Shown piece after piece: positions 1-9,745 of a DNA stretch of 64,000 nt. The notes beneath the pieces were generated by a model. That model searched no databases and had not been told where the DNA came from. It saw only the letters and a list, made by a program, of their open reading frames with translations. The translations under genes and the position numbers were made by a program. Positions within the stretch are counted from its first letter, which is position 1, and each line of letters opens with the position of its first letter. The DNA is from Tillandsia leiboldiana (lineage: Eukaryota; Streptophyta; Magnoliopsida; Poales; Bromeliaceae), in assembly GCA_029204045.2 (NCBI GenBank), contig CM055063.1:40953562-41017561 (forward strand). Direction: 5' to 3'.

Positions 1-959
1 CCTTTGCATACCCAAACCTTTTGAGTTTTGGAGTATGTTGGCAATGGTTGAAATTTTCCTTGATGAAGACGTCTTGTATGATTGATCTTTTTCTTTTGTC
101 ATCGTCTTGTTTGAAGTACTACCAATGTTCTTTTCTTTAGAAAATCCTTCTTTGAATTCCGGGGAGTGAACTTATTGGTAGCAGTTGCAAGATGTGGTTG
201 ATTTGATCTTTGAGCTCCAATCTTGCAATTTCTTCAATGTGCCCTGCAAAATTACAACGAAAACATACCTTTGTGCTTGACGATTCTGAAGAGGATGAAG
301 TAGGCTTGTTGTCGTTGGTTGTCATGAATTCCGGTGTCGGAGGAGGAGATACCGACTGAGGCACAAAGACTGTCCCAACCGAACTAAAATGTCTTCAGTT
401 CGATTGTATCCGAGCCGAACTTGTTTGTTTGACCAAGACCAAGAAGTTTATCCAACTTACTCCTTCCTAAAGAAAATTGCTGTAAGTCATCCTTGAGTTG
501 GCAAATGGTCTCTGTCATTTCCAATTTTTCCCGTCGGGCCTCGCCGTAGAGCTTCAAGAAGTAGTTCGCTTTGTTCACCATATCTATAATTCTTCTCGAG
601 TTGCTCATTGGACTCTTGAAGGGAAACATTTTCTTTTATCAGATTATCCCTTTCCACTTCAAGATCGGTCGAGAGAGAAGTTACCCTTTTTACTTCTTCT
701 TCGAGATCCTGCAATCTCCCTCTCAACCCCTTGTTTTGCTTAGCCGTTTCTTTGAATCCCGTAAAGATCTGTGTAGGCTAGAGCAAAATCTTCACCTTCC
801 GAATCATCCCGATTCGTGTCCGTTGCATTCTTTTCAACAGTGGAGTTGGACAACGACTCGGATGTACTTGCCATAAAGCACATGAAGGTTGAAGATATGG
901 ACGCGTGGAATGCCGTGGATCTTTTTCTTCATCACTTGAAGACGACTCATTTGACGTTT
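1..959 (-). pseudogene. Sirevirus gag fragment at contig end
   Basis: This stretch repeats 6360-7325 on the same strand nearly base for base. It encodes the C-terminal half of a Sirevirus Gag: the acidic linker, the coiled coil and the second CCHC knuckle (CFRCNFAGHIE). Scattered single-base insertions and deletions break the frame into short pieces, for example around 240 and 410. It ends at an N run, so it is either another copy of element B or, more likely, the low-quality end of a contig that overlaps the next one. Identity by comparison is certain; independent existence is doubtful. Confidence 0.85.
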
Positions 960-1059
960 NNNNNNNNNNNNNNNNNNNNNNNNNNNNNNNNNNNNNNNNN
1001 NNNNNNNNNNNNNNNNNNNNNNNNNNNNNNNNNNNNNNNNNNNNNNNNNNNNNNNNNNN
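960..1059. other. Assembly gap (100 N)
   Basis: Exactly 100 unknown bases, the usual placeholder for a gap of unknown size. The left flank is Sirevirus gag and the right flank is the third ORF of the same family, so the two sides are not contiguous within one element. Confidence 0.99.
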
Positions 1060-2177
1060 GTGACATGGGGCAATTTGTGAAGGGACTTGACAAGGGTAGA
1101 TTCATCGATCATGCCCCAGCAGTGATGATAAGTCGGTGAAGCAATATCAACCTGAAATTTCTTCAGATCCTCATTAATCAGTGAAATGGGAATTCTTTCT
1201 GTGGGATGAGGGTGCTCAACATATCTTGTCATTCTATTCAAATAATGTAAGGAATGTTGATATTCAATCCCATTGCCTCAGACGGATGTCCTAAGAGATA
1301 CAAAATAGCATTCGATCCCATCTCAAGACTTTCGTCCTGCAAATTTGGAAGGATATTGTAGCAGGTGAGGAAGTTTAGGAATCGGTACGCAAGACGAAGT
1401 TCTTTGGATCTGATCGATTTCTCCGTTGAGTGCGTTCCTTCCAAACAAATTCCCTTTATAACCCGTTTCCACAAAGTGTTCGTCAAAACCTTTCCTTCAA
1501 GTATTAACTCCTGGCTTGCTGGCAGGCTGCCCAAAACCTCGCCAATCAATTGTGTAGGTAATTTGAATCTTGTGCCTTGGATATTGGTGTAAAATTCCAT
1601 TGGACCGTTTTCAATTTCTCGAAGGTGCCGTGCATTTGTATAGAAGGCCCTTACAAGATGCAGACAGTATCCAAGCACTTCTGGAAATCGACAAACTTGA
1701 ATAAGATTTGCTTGTTCAATCAGAATGCCAAACTCAGGGGAGTGATCTCGTAGAGCCTCAATATTAACATGCCTCTCACCAATGCATTCACGATTCTCAA
1801 ATGCCCTTAGGCGATCCGCATAACGAACACTTGTTCCTCACGAGGTGGAGAATCCGGAATAATCGGTTAGTTAGACATGAAACCTCGTGCTCGTCCAACC
1901 GTCGAGCAAGTCGTTTCCTTTTCACCGAGATGGTTGGTGCAGTCATAGGTGCTTTACCTTTGTCCATGTGTGCTTTTTCTTTCGATGCATCGGGCATTGA
2001 TTCATCATCATCTGTTAATTCAGTCCAATCTATCTCTTGACAATCTACTTCTACTTCTGTGTCGCTGATCACATGAAACTCACCCTTGTTGTGTGTTTTC
2101 TTAGCTCTCTTTAATTTGTTTGTGGCCCGAGTGTGCACCATAGTGACCAATAAAAGAATGATCCATGAGAATCCCAT
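1060..2177 (-). pseudogene. Sirevirus third ORF (env-position accessory protein), broken
   Basis: The start is the ATG at 2177-2175, which matches the ATG of the E copy at 58768. The protein begins with a short hydrophobic stretch (FSWIILLLVTMV), then a Ser/Asp/Glu-rich region and a basic cluster (KRKRLARRL). The reading frame then shifts near 1860-1890. The downstream part (1678-1238) matches the middle of the E protein, including FYTNARHL and YLLGHPSEA, and resembles the family catalogued as putative plant transposon protein (from memory, not searched). The C-terminus is lost at the gap. In Sireviruses this position is occupied by the so-called env-like ORF. No fusion-protein features are visible, so I do not call it an envelope. 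Confidence 0.7.
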
Positions 2178-2207
2178 TGATCCCAGTGCCTTAAGAAGAT
2201 TGAAATC

Positions 2208-2588
2208 CTGTGAGCAACAACTCAAGAACACGGAAAAATTGTTAATTTTCAGAAATTTGAAAAATTGTACCCAAACAATCATTATCGTGTAGAGAGACTA
2301 AGAATCAAATTAGTTTGCAAAAGGAATTTTAAAAATAGATCAATTGCATGATTTTCGAAAATCCTTATTATATGCCCTAAAATCGAAATTTAGAAATCGA
2401 AGCCTAAAAATCCGTTAATCAGGAGAATACCTAGCATACAATCAAAACTAATCTACCCAGAGTTCTTATTTCAAAAGAAATTTGATCAAAAACCATCCAC
2501 AAACAAAATTGATCCAAGAATTTCATCACGTTTGAGGAGGAATAGAGAAAAACGGTGAAAAACCGAGATTTTGATCAATAAAACTTAC
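2208..2588 (-). other. Putative 5'-leader intron of the third ORF
   Basis: On the minus strand a GTAAGT donor starts at 2588 and a pyrimidine-flanked CACAG acceptor ends at 2208, leaving 381 nt of AT-rich sequence. The acceptor is about 30 nt before the ATG at 2177. Element E has the same donor and acceptor (58366-58738, 373 nt). This is inferred from splice-site consensus and conservation only. Confidence 0.5.
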
Positions 2589-2702
2589 TTGGAGTTGAAG
2601 AACTTGAGTTTGAAAGCTTCCAAGAAGGATGAAATCTAGAGAGAGAAGCTCTGGAAACTTTGGAACAAAAGATTGGAGTAAAAGAAATCAAAACCCTTTT
2701 GT

Positions 2703-2873
2703 TCTTTATAAAACCCTAGCCGCGATTCGGATCAGACCATGCTTGCGATCCGGATCGGCTACCCGCAGTGAGAAACTGCGTTCGGGATCCGGATCGGCAG
2801 GTCCAATCCGGATCGTCAGCCCGCAGAAGAATACCTGCGTTCGGGATCCGGATCATCTTGCCCGATCCGGATC
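2703..2873 (-). promoter_or_regulatory. Internal promoter-like module of B (palindrome array, telo-box, TATA)
   Basis: Reading on the minus strand, a run of GATCCGGATC-type palindromes (starts at 2864, 2845, 2805 with one mismatch, 2786, 2747, and a degenerate one near 2724) is followed by CTAGGGTTT (2719-2711) and TTTTATAAAG (2712-2703). Palindromes come in pairs 19 bp apart, with pairs about 60 bp apart. This is the same geometry as in the 5' LTR (9236-9518). The TATA-like box lies about 115 nt before the leader-intron donor. Promoter function is inferred. Confidence 0.6.
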
Positions 2874-3807
2874 GGCTCCAGCTTTTTCTTTAGAAAATTT
2901 CAGAGAAATTCAAGTAAAACCAGAAAAAGATTGTAAGCACAGATGTGTATCTACTTTAAACAAAAATCATCGTTTCATACAACAAGAATTAGATTATGCA
3001 AATCTAACAATAATATCCAAAAATGAAACGAGAATTTACAAAAATTAAATCCCTTAAAGTTGAACACCTTCAATTACATCTAACTTGATCTTATGAGTAA
3101 TGCCTTTATCAAATCATCAATTCAGTAAAGAAAATGAAATACAAAGATCAATAGATGTTTGAAATCCCAAATATAGTAGATAATGTATCTAGACAATCTG
3201 TTGAAGAGAGTGGCTCTTTGAGCATCTTTCTTTAAAAACCCACCTTATACCAACCTTGAAATTGACGGAGTCAAGTATTTCAACATGCATTTTACTTAAT
3301 CAAAATTTGAACAACCATGCTTGGTATACATGTGGTAGCTGCACACAATACTCGGACGACCGAGGTGGTAGCTCTTTCCTCCATGTGGTGGTAGTTTTCA
3401 CACTCCTCATTGGGATGTAACTCTTTCCACATCTTTTGAGCATTTTACTTTTCTTTGACTCCCCCTCAACTGGCTATCAATTATTTAAGATATAAACTAT
3501 TCAACCAAAAATTGATCTCGGTTTCATACTCGACTAAGCAGTCAAATAAGATAATGACTATACCAAGAGATCATTGAGAGAGAAATTGACTTTGATCACT
3601 CAGAAGACGATTTAATTAACATAAATGATCATTGCAACAGTGAAATATTATGATGGCAAAAGCATAATAAATTTCAAAATGTACGAAAAGATGCAATTAA
3701 AGTCAATTATGATTTATGCTCAATTAATGTCCTATGTACAAACATGGATAATGAACAAAACAAAACAAAAACAAAACCTATCCTAAGCAAAGGTTTCAAA
3801 AAGAAGT
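2874..3807 (-). other. Non-coding spacer between pol and third ORF
   Basis: No coding potential is seen. It contains a polypurine tract on the minus strand (GTTGAGGGGGAGTC, 3470-3457), repeated CTACCAC motifs, and a short perfect hairpin CTCGG-ACGA-CCGAG (3351-3364). Element E has the corresponding spacer at 57208-58138 with the same tract. Extra internal purine tracts are, as I recall, a Sirevirus trait. Confidence 0.6.
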
Positions 3808-6360
3808 TTATTTCAAGGAAAGCATTCCAATTGCTTTTCGCAAATGAATAAAACGTTTTTGATCCAAAGGTTTTGTTAGAATGTCAGCTAATTGATCCTC
3901 AGTTGAAATATATGAAAGTTGAAGAGTATTTGATTCAACTAGCTCTCTAAGAAAATGATATCTAAGTTCAATATGTTTTGTTCTAGAGTGCAACACAGGG
4001 TTTTTAGAAATGTTAATTGCACTTGTGTTGTCATAAAGAATTGTTACCGAAGATGCTGAAATCCGGAAGTCACTCAACACACTTTTCATCCAAATGAGTT
4101 GGGTTGAACAACTACCCGCTGAAATGTATTCCGCTTCGGCAGTCGAGAGTGCTATGCAATTCTGCTTTTTACTGTGCCATGCAACAAGGCAATGGCCAAG
4201 ATAGAAGCATGCACCACTCGTGCTTTTCCGATCATCCACTAATCCTGCCCAATCGGCATCTGAGTATCCAACAATATCCAAACTTGTTCCCATAGGATAC
4301 CAAATTCCGAAATTAATTGATCCTTTGATATACCGGATGATCCTTTTCACCGCTTTCAGGTGAACCTCCTTTGGTGCAGATTGATATCTCGCGCAGATCC
4401 CAACACCAAAAGATATATCCGGGCGACTAGCCGTGAGATAAAGTAGACTTCCAATCATACTCCGATAAAGTTTCTCGTCTACATTCTCACTTTGTGATTC
4501 ACTTCCAAGTCCCTTGTGGCTAGTTCCCATTGGAGTCGGAAAATCCTTCGAATTTTCAAGATCAAACTTTTTAACCAACTCCATTGCATACTTGGATTGA
4601 CTCAAGTGAATACCCTCATCATTTTGTTTAATTTGCAATCCAAGGAAATAAGTCAATTCGCCCATCATGGACATCTCAAATTCGCTTTCCATGGTCTCCG
4701 CGAATTTAGAAGCATCATTATCTCTTGTTGCGCCAAATATAATGTCATCGACATAGATTTGTGCTACAATGAAATTGTTTTGATAATGCTTCACAAAGAG
4801 AGTCCTATCAGCTACCCCTCGAGTGTAGCCCTTCTCCAAAAGGTGCTTTGTCAACCTTTCGTACCATGCTCGCGGTGCTTGTTTCAGACCGTAAAGAGCC
4901 TTTTTCAAACGAAAAATATGGTTAGGTTGTTTATGGTCTACAAAATCTTTCGGTTGAGCCACGTAAACTTCCTCATTTAAAAACCCATTTAGAAATGCGC
5001 TCTTAACGTCCATTTGAAATAATTTGATTTTAAAATGACAAGCAATAGAAAATAGTATACGAATGGACTCGAGTCTAGCTACAGGGGCGAATGTTTCATC
5101 AAAGTCTATACCTTCTACTTGAGAGTAGCCTTGAGCAACTAATCGTGCCTTGTTCCTGATGATAGTACCATCCTCATTTTTCTTGTTCTTGAAGATCCAT
5201 TTGGTACCTATCACATTATGTTGCTTTGGAGGCTTCGTTAATTCCCAGACTTTGTTTCGCTCAAATTGATGGAGCTCTTCCTGCATTGCTTTAATCCAGT
5301 AGTCATCCTGAAGAGCTTCATCTATGTTCTTTGGTTCGATTAAAGATACGTAGCAAGCGAATCCACAAACCAACTGCCTCCGAGTTCTAACTCCTTCTTG
5401 TGGATCTCCAATAATATTCGATTCCGGATGATCCTTGGAGATTCGTAGCGTTTGTTGAAACGGAGTACTCGGAGATATATGAGATGATTCCTGCACATTA
5501 GATAAACTTGAAGAACCATTAGATGCATCATTAATATTGGAAGTATTATTATGAGAAGATGCAACGGCAGGAGAATCATCATCTAGAGAGATATCGAGGG
5601 TAGATTTTTCAGATGCAAAGTGAAAAGCTTCATCTACTTTAACATTTATAGATTCTACGATCGTCTTAGATTCCAAGTTAAATACTCGATATGCTCTACT
5701 ATTAGTAGAATACCCCAAGAAAATCCCTTCGTCACTTCGTGAGTCAAACTTTCCAAGATTTTCACGGTCACGTAAAATGTAACACCGACTCCCGAAGATG
5801 CGAAAATATTTGATGTTGGGTTTTCTACCACACCATAGTTCATATGGTGTATTTAACGTTCCCGGGCGCAAAAACACTCGATTAATGACATAGACAGCGG
5901 TGTTCACAGCTTCAGCCCAAAAATGTAGCGGTAAATTCCGGCTATGAAGCATCACACGCGCCATCTCTTGAACAACCCTGTTTTTGCGCTCGACAACACC
6001 ATTCTGTTGAGGTGTATAGGGTGCAGAGAATTCATGCTTAATACCGTTTGAAGTACAAAAGTCAATGAATTTAGAATTAATGAATTCTCCACCTCTATCA
6101 CTTCTAACACGAATGATCTTTTCATTCTTTTCAATCATAATACGAAGGCAAATCTCGTGAAAAGAATCAAAAGTATCAGCTTTCTCTTTTAAAAATGCTA
6201 CCCAAGAAAACCTAGAGAAATCATCAACCAATAGGAAAATATACCATTTACCTCCCAAAGATGGTTGACGGGTCGGCCAAAAGAAAGAAAAAAAAAAATA
6301 GTCTACATAAACTACACAACATTTAATCGTAGAACGATTAAAGACAAGGAAGGATTTCAC
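3808..6360 (-). CDS. Sirevirus Pol: integrase core, reverse transcriptase, RNase H
   Basis: A single open frame of 850 codons. Integrase catalytic core: D46 in VDDFSR, D88 in RSDRGGEF and E124 in GVVERKN, with the D-35-E spacing of retroelement integrases. Reverse transcriptase: D451 in FQMDVKSAFL and the YVDD catalytic box at 536-539. RNase H: D701 in GYSDADWAG, E742/E744 in STAEAEY and D777 in LYDNTSA, ending in the copia-typical QLADILTKP. The frame opens directly on the integrase core: no DSG protease motif and no HHCC zinc-binding domain precede it. The first codon is GTG and not a credible start, so expression would need to come from gag-pol. It is in the +1 frame relative to gag. It is the only long intact pol in the window. 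Confidence 0.9.
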   Translation of the reverse strand: MKSFLVFNRSTIKCCVVYVDYFFFSFFWPTRQPSLGGKWYIFLLVDDFSRFSWVAFLKEKADTFDSFHEICLRIMIEKNEKIIRVRSDRGGEFINSKFIDFCTSNGIKHEFSAPYTPQQNGVVERKNRVVQEMARVMLHSRNLPLHFWAEAVNTAVYVINRVFLRPGTLNTPYELWCGRKPNIKYFRIFGSRCYILRDRENLGKFDSRSDEGIFLGYSTNSRAYRVFNLESKTIVESINVKVDEAFHFASEKSTLDISLDDDSPAVASSHNNTSNINDASNGSSSLSNVQESSHISPSTPFQQTLRISKDHPESNIIGDPQEGVRTRRQLVCGFACYVSLIEPKNIDEALQDDYWIKAMQEELHQFERNKVWELTKPPKQHNVIGTKWIFKNKKNEDGTIIRNKARLVAQGYSQVEGIDFDETFAPVARLESIRILFSIACHFKIKLFQMDVKSAFLNGFLNEEVYVAQPKDFVDHKQPNHIFRLKKALYGLKQAPRAWYERLTKHLLEKGYTRGVADRTLFVKHYQNNFIVAQIYVDDIIFGATRDNDASKFAETMESEFEMSMMGELTYFLGLQIKQNDEGIHLSQSKYAMELVKKFDLENSKDFPTPMGTSHKGLGSESQSENVDEKLYRSMIGSLLYLTASRPDISFGVGICARYQSAPKEVHLKAVKRIIRYIKGSINFGIWYPMGTSLDIVGYSDADWAGLVDDRKSTSGACFYLGHCLVAWHSKKQNCIALSTAEAEYISAGSCSTQLIWMKSVLSDFRISASSVTILYDNTSAINISKNPVLHSRTKHIELRYHFLRELVESNTLQLSYISTEDQLADILTKPLDQKRFIHLRKAIGMLSLK
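6322..6342. other. Hairpin at the gag/pol junction of B
   Basis: Perfect 8-bp stem TTTAATCG / CGATTAAA around a 5-nt loop (TAGAA). The gag stop codon (6340-6338) lies in the stem. The same place in E (about 54685) has unrelated sequence, so the hairpin is not conserved and may be part of a deletion scar. Confidence 0.6.
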
Positions 6361-8359
6361 CTTTGCATACCCAAACCTTTTGAGTTTTGGAGTATGTCGG
6401 CAATGGTTGAGAAATTTTCCTTGATGAAGACGTTTTGTCTGATTGATCCTTTTCTTTTGTCATCGTCTTGTTTGGAGTACTACCAACGTTCTTTTCTTTT
6501 GAAAAATCCTTCTTTGAATTCCGGGGAGTGAACTTATTGGTAGCAGTTGCAAGATGTGGTTGATTTGATCTTTGAGCTCCAATCTTGCAATTTCTTTCAA
6601 TGTGCCCTGCAAAATTACAACGAAAACATACCTTTGTGCTTGACGATTCTGAAGAGGATGAAGTAGGCTTGTTGTCGTTGGTTGTCATGAATTCCGGTGT
6701 CGGAGGAGGAGATACCGACTGAGGCACAAAGACTGTCCCAACTGAACTAAAATTGTCTTCAGTTCGATTGTATCCGAGGCCGAACTTGTTTGTTTGACCA
6801 AGACCAAGAAGTTTATCCAACTTACTCCTTCCAAAAGAAAATTGCTGTAAGTCATCCTTGAGTTGGCAAATGGTCTCTGTCATTTCCAATTTTTCCCGTC
6901 GGGCCTCGCCGTAGAGCTTCAAGAAGTAGTTCGCTTTGTTCACCATATCTATATAATTCTTCTCGAGTTGCTCATTGGACTCTTGAAGGGAAACATTTGC
7001 TTTTATCAGATTATCCCTTTCCACTTCAAGATCGGTCGAGAGAGAAGTTACCCTTTTTACTTCTTCTTCGAGATCCTGCAATCTCCCTCTCAACCCCTTG
7101 TTTTGCTTAGCCGGTTTCTTTGAATCCCGTAAAGGTCTGTGATAGGCTAAAGCAAGATCTTCACCTTCCGAATCATCCGATTCGTTGTCCGTTGCAATCT
7201 TTTCAACAGTGGAGTTGGACAACGACTCGGATGTACTTGCCATAAAGCACATGAAGGGTGAAGATATGGACGCGTGGAATGCCGTGGAGCTCTTTTCTTC
7301 ATCACTTGAAGACGACTCATTTGACATTGAGTTGTCATCCCAAGTGACGACTTGCATCGCCTTCTTCTTTGCCGGATACTTGTTGGGACACTCCGTTGCA
7401 ATGTGGCTGTAGCCTCGACATTTGAAGCATTGTAGTTGTCCCTCTGAACTTTTCTTATCCTTTGAGAAGTTCTCTTGCTTTCTTGACTTGTAACTTGAAG
7501 TACCCTTGCCTTTGATCGACTTTCCGAAGGATGGAGATTTACTTGAATTACCCTTTCGAAAGTTGCGGCGAAACTTCCTTGTCAAGAGAGCGAGCTGCTT
7601 CTCAAATTCCTCCATAGAAAGGTTCTCGTCATCGTCTGAGGAGGATGTATCCGCGTCTTCTTCCTTAGTTGTTTTCAACGCATAACTTGAAGACTTAGAA
7701 GTGGATGCCTTTCCAGAAGAATTGTTAGTGGTAAACGTCATTTCATATGTTTGTAATGAACCAACTAATTCTTCTACACGTATTTCGTCCGGGTGTTTAA
7801 TAGTTTCAATGGCTGTAACCTTTGGGCGAAATCGTTCAGGAAGAGTTCTTAAGATCTTTCTTACAATCTTAAATTCTGGAATCTTCTCTCCCAGGTTAGC
7901 ACATGAGTTTACGATGTCTTGCAATTGTGTATAGTAGTCCGTGAAAGATTCATTTTCTGCCATCAAGATAGAGTCAAACTTGCTCGTAAGCATTTGCAGT
8001 TTCTGAATCTTCACGAGGTTAGTTCCCTCATGTGTAACCTGAAGAACATCCCAGATTTCTTTCGCAGTCTCACATGCTGAGACGCGAGAGAACTCAGTTT
8101 AAGATAAGGCATTAAAAATGGCATTAATTCCCTTGCCATTGTAAGAAGATGAATCTAACTCTTCCTTGGTCCATTTCGACCTAGGTTTTAAGGTGCGAAC
8201 ATCACCAATAAATTCAGTTGGATTAGACCATCCTAATTCAATTGATTGCCACACCCGTTCGTCGATGGAAATTAAAAAGGCTTTCATCCGCACTTTCCAG
8301 TACGCATAATTTGTTCCATCGAAGAACGGGGGTCGGTTGATGTTTCCACCTTCAACCAT
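6338..8359 (-). pseudogene. Sirevirus Gag with one nonsense codon
   Basis: The start is ATG at 8359, 20 nt after the PBS; the same start is used in E. The frame is 673 codons long with one premature TAA at 8101-8099 (codon 87), where E has CAA. Order of parts: copia-type Gag capsid region (about residues 1-210), a Ser/Asp-rich stretch, a first CCHC knuckle (CFKCRGYSHIATEC, about residue 311), an acidic region, a coiled coil (about 425-515) and a second CCHC knuckle (CFRCNFAGHIERNC, about residue 578). Two knuckles with an intervening coiled coil are typical of Sirevirus Gag, which packages element RNA. It ends shortly after WVCKGE, where a protease would normally follow. Confidence 0.9.
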
Positions 8360-8378
8360 TGTTTACAACCCTATTCCC

Positions 8379-8390
8379 GCTCTGATACCA
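8379..8390 (-). other. Primer binding site of B (tRNA-iMet)
   Basis: The minus strand reads TGGTATCAGAGC, complementary to the 3' end of initiator tRNA-Met, two bases after the LTR end. Confidence 0.95.
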
Positions 8391-9160
8391 CTTGTTGGGT
8401 TATATGTAATAAGGATCTAAATAGGGGAAAAAACACCTAGAGGGGGGTGAATAGGTGTAAACGTATAAACACTCAAAAATCGTTGCGATAAAAAACCCAA
8501 TGCAGAAATAAAAATAACTCGCAAGATTTTTACGTGGAAAACTCCATCACCGGAGTAAAAAACCAAAGGGACCGATAACACGGCAGAAATCCACTAGAAT
8601 TAAAACACGTACAAGGTGATTTACCGTACACACTTACGACTCAACCTTTTCCATACGCTCCTAGAGGATCTTCTCCGCTCGCTCCGCGACGCTTCTCGAA
8701 TCCACGATCTGCGCCCAACGCCGAATCCACGGCGTCCAACGTCGAATCCACGACGTCCGACCGAGTCCACGGTCTTCACCCAATAGCACCCTTCGAATCC
8801 ACGAACGTGCCTCGCTCCGAATCCACGAGAGCGGTTGAACCTTGAATCCACAAGGACACGCGAATCCACGCGCCGATTTTTGGGGTAAATCGTTGTTTTT
8901 GGTGGTGATGATCCGCCGAATACTTAGATCAAAGATAGATCGGAAATACCATCTAAGTATTCATTAGTTTGATTCAACTCAAGATGTGAGTATGAAAACC
9001 TAGAATCAAACTAATCAATATAGATGAAGAAACATAGAGTATTCTCTAATGATTTCCTTTCTTCTCTATATGTGGATCTAGAGCCGCATAAGATGATATA
9101 TGAAAATGACGGCTATATGGATTTATTTTGAATTTTCCCCTAGAAAAAGAGCCATAGGGT

Positions 9161-9185
9161 CTATTTATAGGTTAGAAACCCTAGG
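9161..9185 (-). promoter_or_regulatory. TATA box and telo-box of the B LTR
   Basis: The minus strand reads CTAGGGTTT then, 7 nt later, CTATAAATAG (9170-9161). This is a strong plant TATA box about 65 bp downstream of the palindrome array, so transcription should start near 9130. Confidence 0.8.
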
Positions 9186-9235
9186 AAGGAGATAAGAATC
9201 CAAAACCTACCATTTCTGGAAATTTTACGGACGGC

Positions 9236-9518
9236 GATCCGGATCGGATTAGCTGTGATCCGGATCGTCGTAACGAGTCAGGCAATTCCAGAAAAACGAA
9301 GGTTCGGGATCCGGATCGAAGTGCTTGATCCGGATCGTTCATACAGTTCACCAAACATCAACGTTCGGGATCCGGATTGCGAAGCCTGATCCGGATCGTT
9401 CAAGGAAGATGGTAAACTCAGTGTTCGGGATCCGGATCAAGAGAGGCTACGATCCGGATTGAACTGGTGTATGAACGAACCACCTTCGGGATCCGGATTG
9501 AACAACCTGATCCGGATC
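9236..9518 (-). repeat. Paired-palindrome array in the B LTR
   Basis: Ten copies of GATCCGGATC (three end in T in plus-strand reading) start at 9236, 9257, 9308, 9327, 9369, 9388, 9429, 9451, 9490 and 9509. They form five pairs 19-22 bp apart, with pairs 60-72 bp apart. In the transcription direction the second palindrome of most pairs runs into CCCGAA. The array lies upstream of the TATA box and is probably an enhancer. Palindrome clusters in Sirevirus LTRs are known. Confidence 0.9.
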
Positions 9519-9745
9519 CTGAACATGTCCCAAGTCCAGTTTTTGATTTTTATGCAATGAAAGATTCTTCCAAGTGTTTCTACACTACAAGAAGTATTCG
9601 GATCACACAAAATCTTTAGTTAAACATACCTGATCCTTTTGAATTCTTCTTTCTTGAGATTGAGTTAAATGATCCAACTTTCTTCACCTTCAATCTTCAA
9701 GACTTGAAACTTTCACGAAACTACGCCAACTCAAATTCCGTAACA

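Larger units (their letters stand above)
1060..9745 (-). mobile_element. Sirevirus (Ty1/copia) element B, 3' end missing
   Basis: In minus-strand order: 5' LTR (9745-8393), PBS (8390-8379), gag (8359-6338), pol (6360-3808), a spacer with a purine tract, an internal promoter-like module, and a third ORF (2177 to the gap). Gag-pol order with integrase before RT is the copia arrangement. The coiled coil in Gag, the long palindrome-rich LTR and the extra ORF after pol fit the Sirevirus lineage. The 3' LTR is lost at the gap, so no target duplication can be tested. Gag has one nonsense codon, and the protease and integrase zinc-binding domains are absent, so the element is non-autonomous as read. 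Confidence 0.9.
8393..9745 (-). repeat. 5' LTR of Sirevirus B (1,353 bp)
   Basis: On the minus strand the LTR begins TGTTACGGAATTTG and ends AACCCAACA just before the PBS. The ends match the LTR of E (begins TGTTAGGGATTTTG). It contains the palindrome array (U3), a TATA box, and a stretch of near-repeats of CGTGGATTCG type at 8690-8880 in the transcribed part. Confidence 0.92.
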
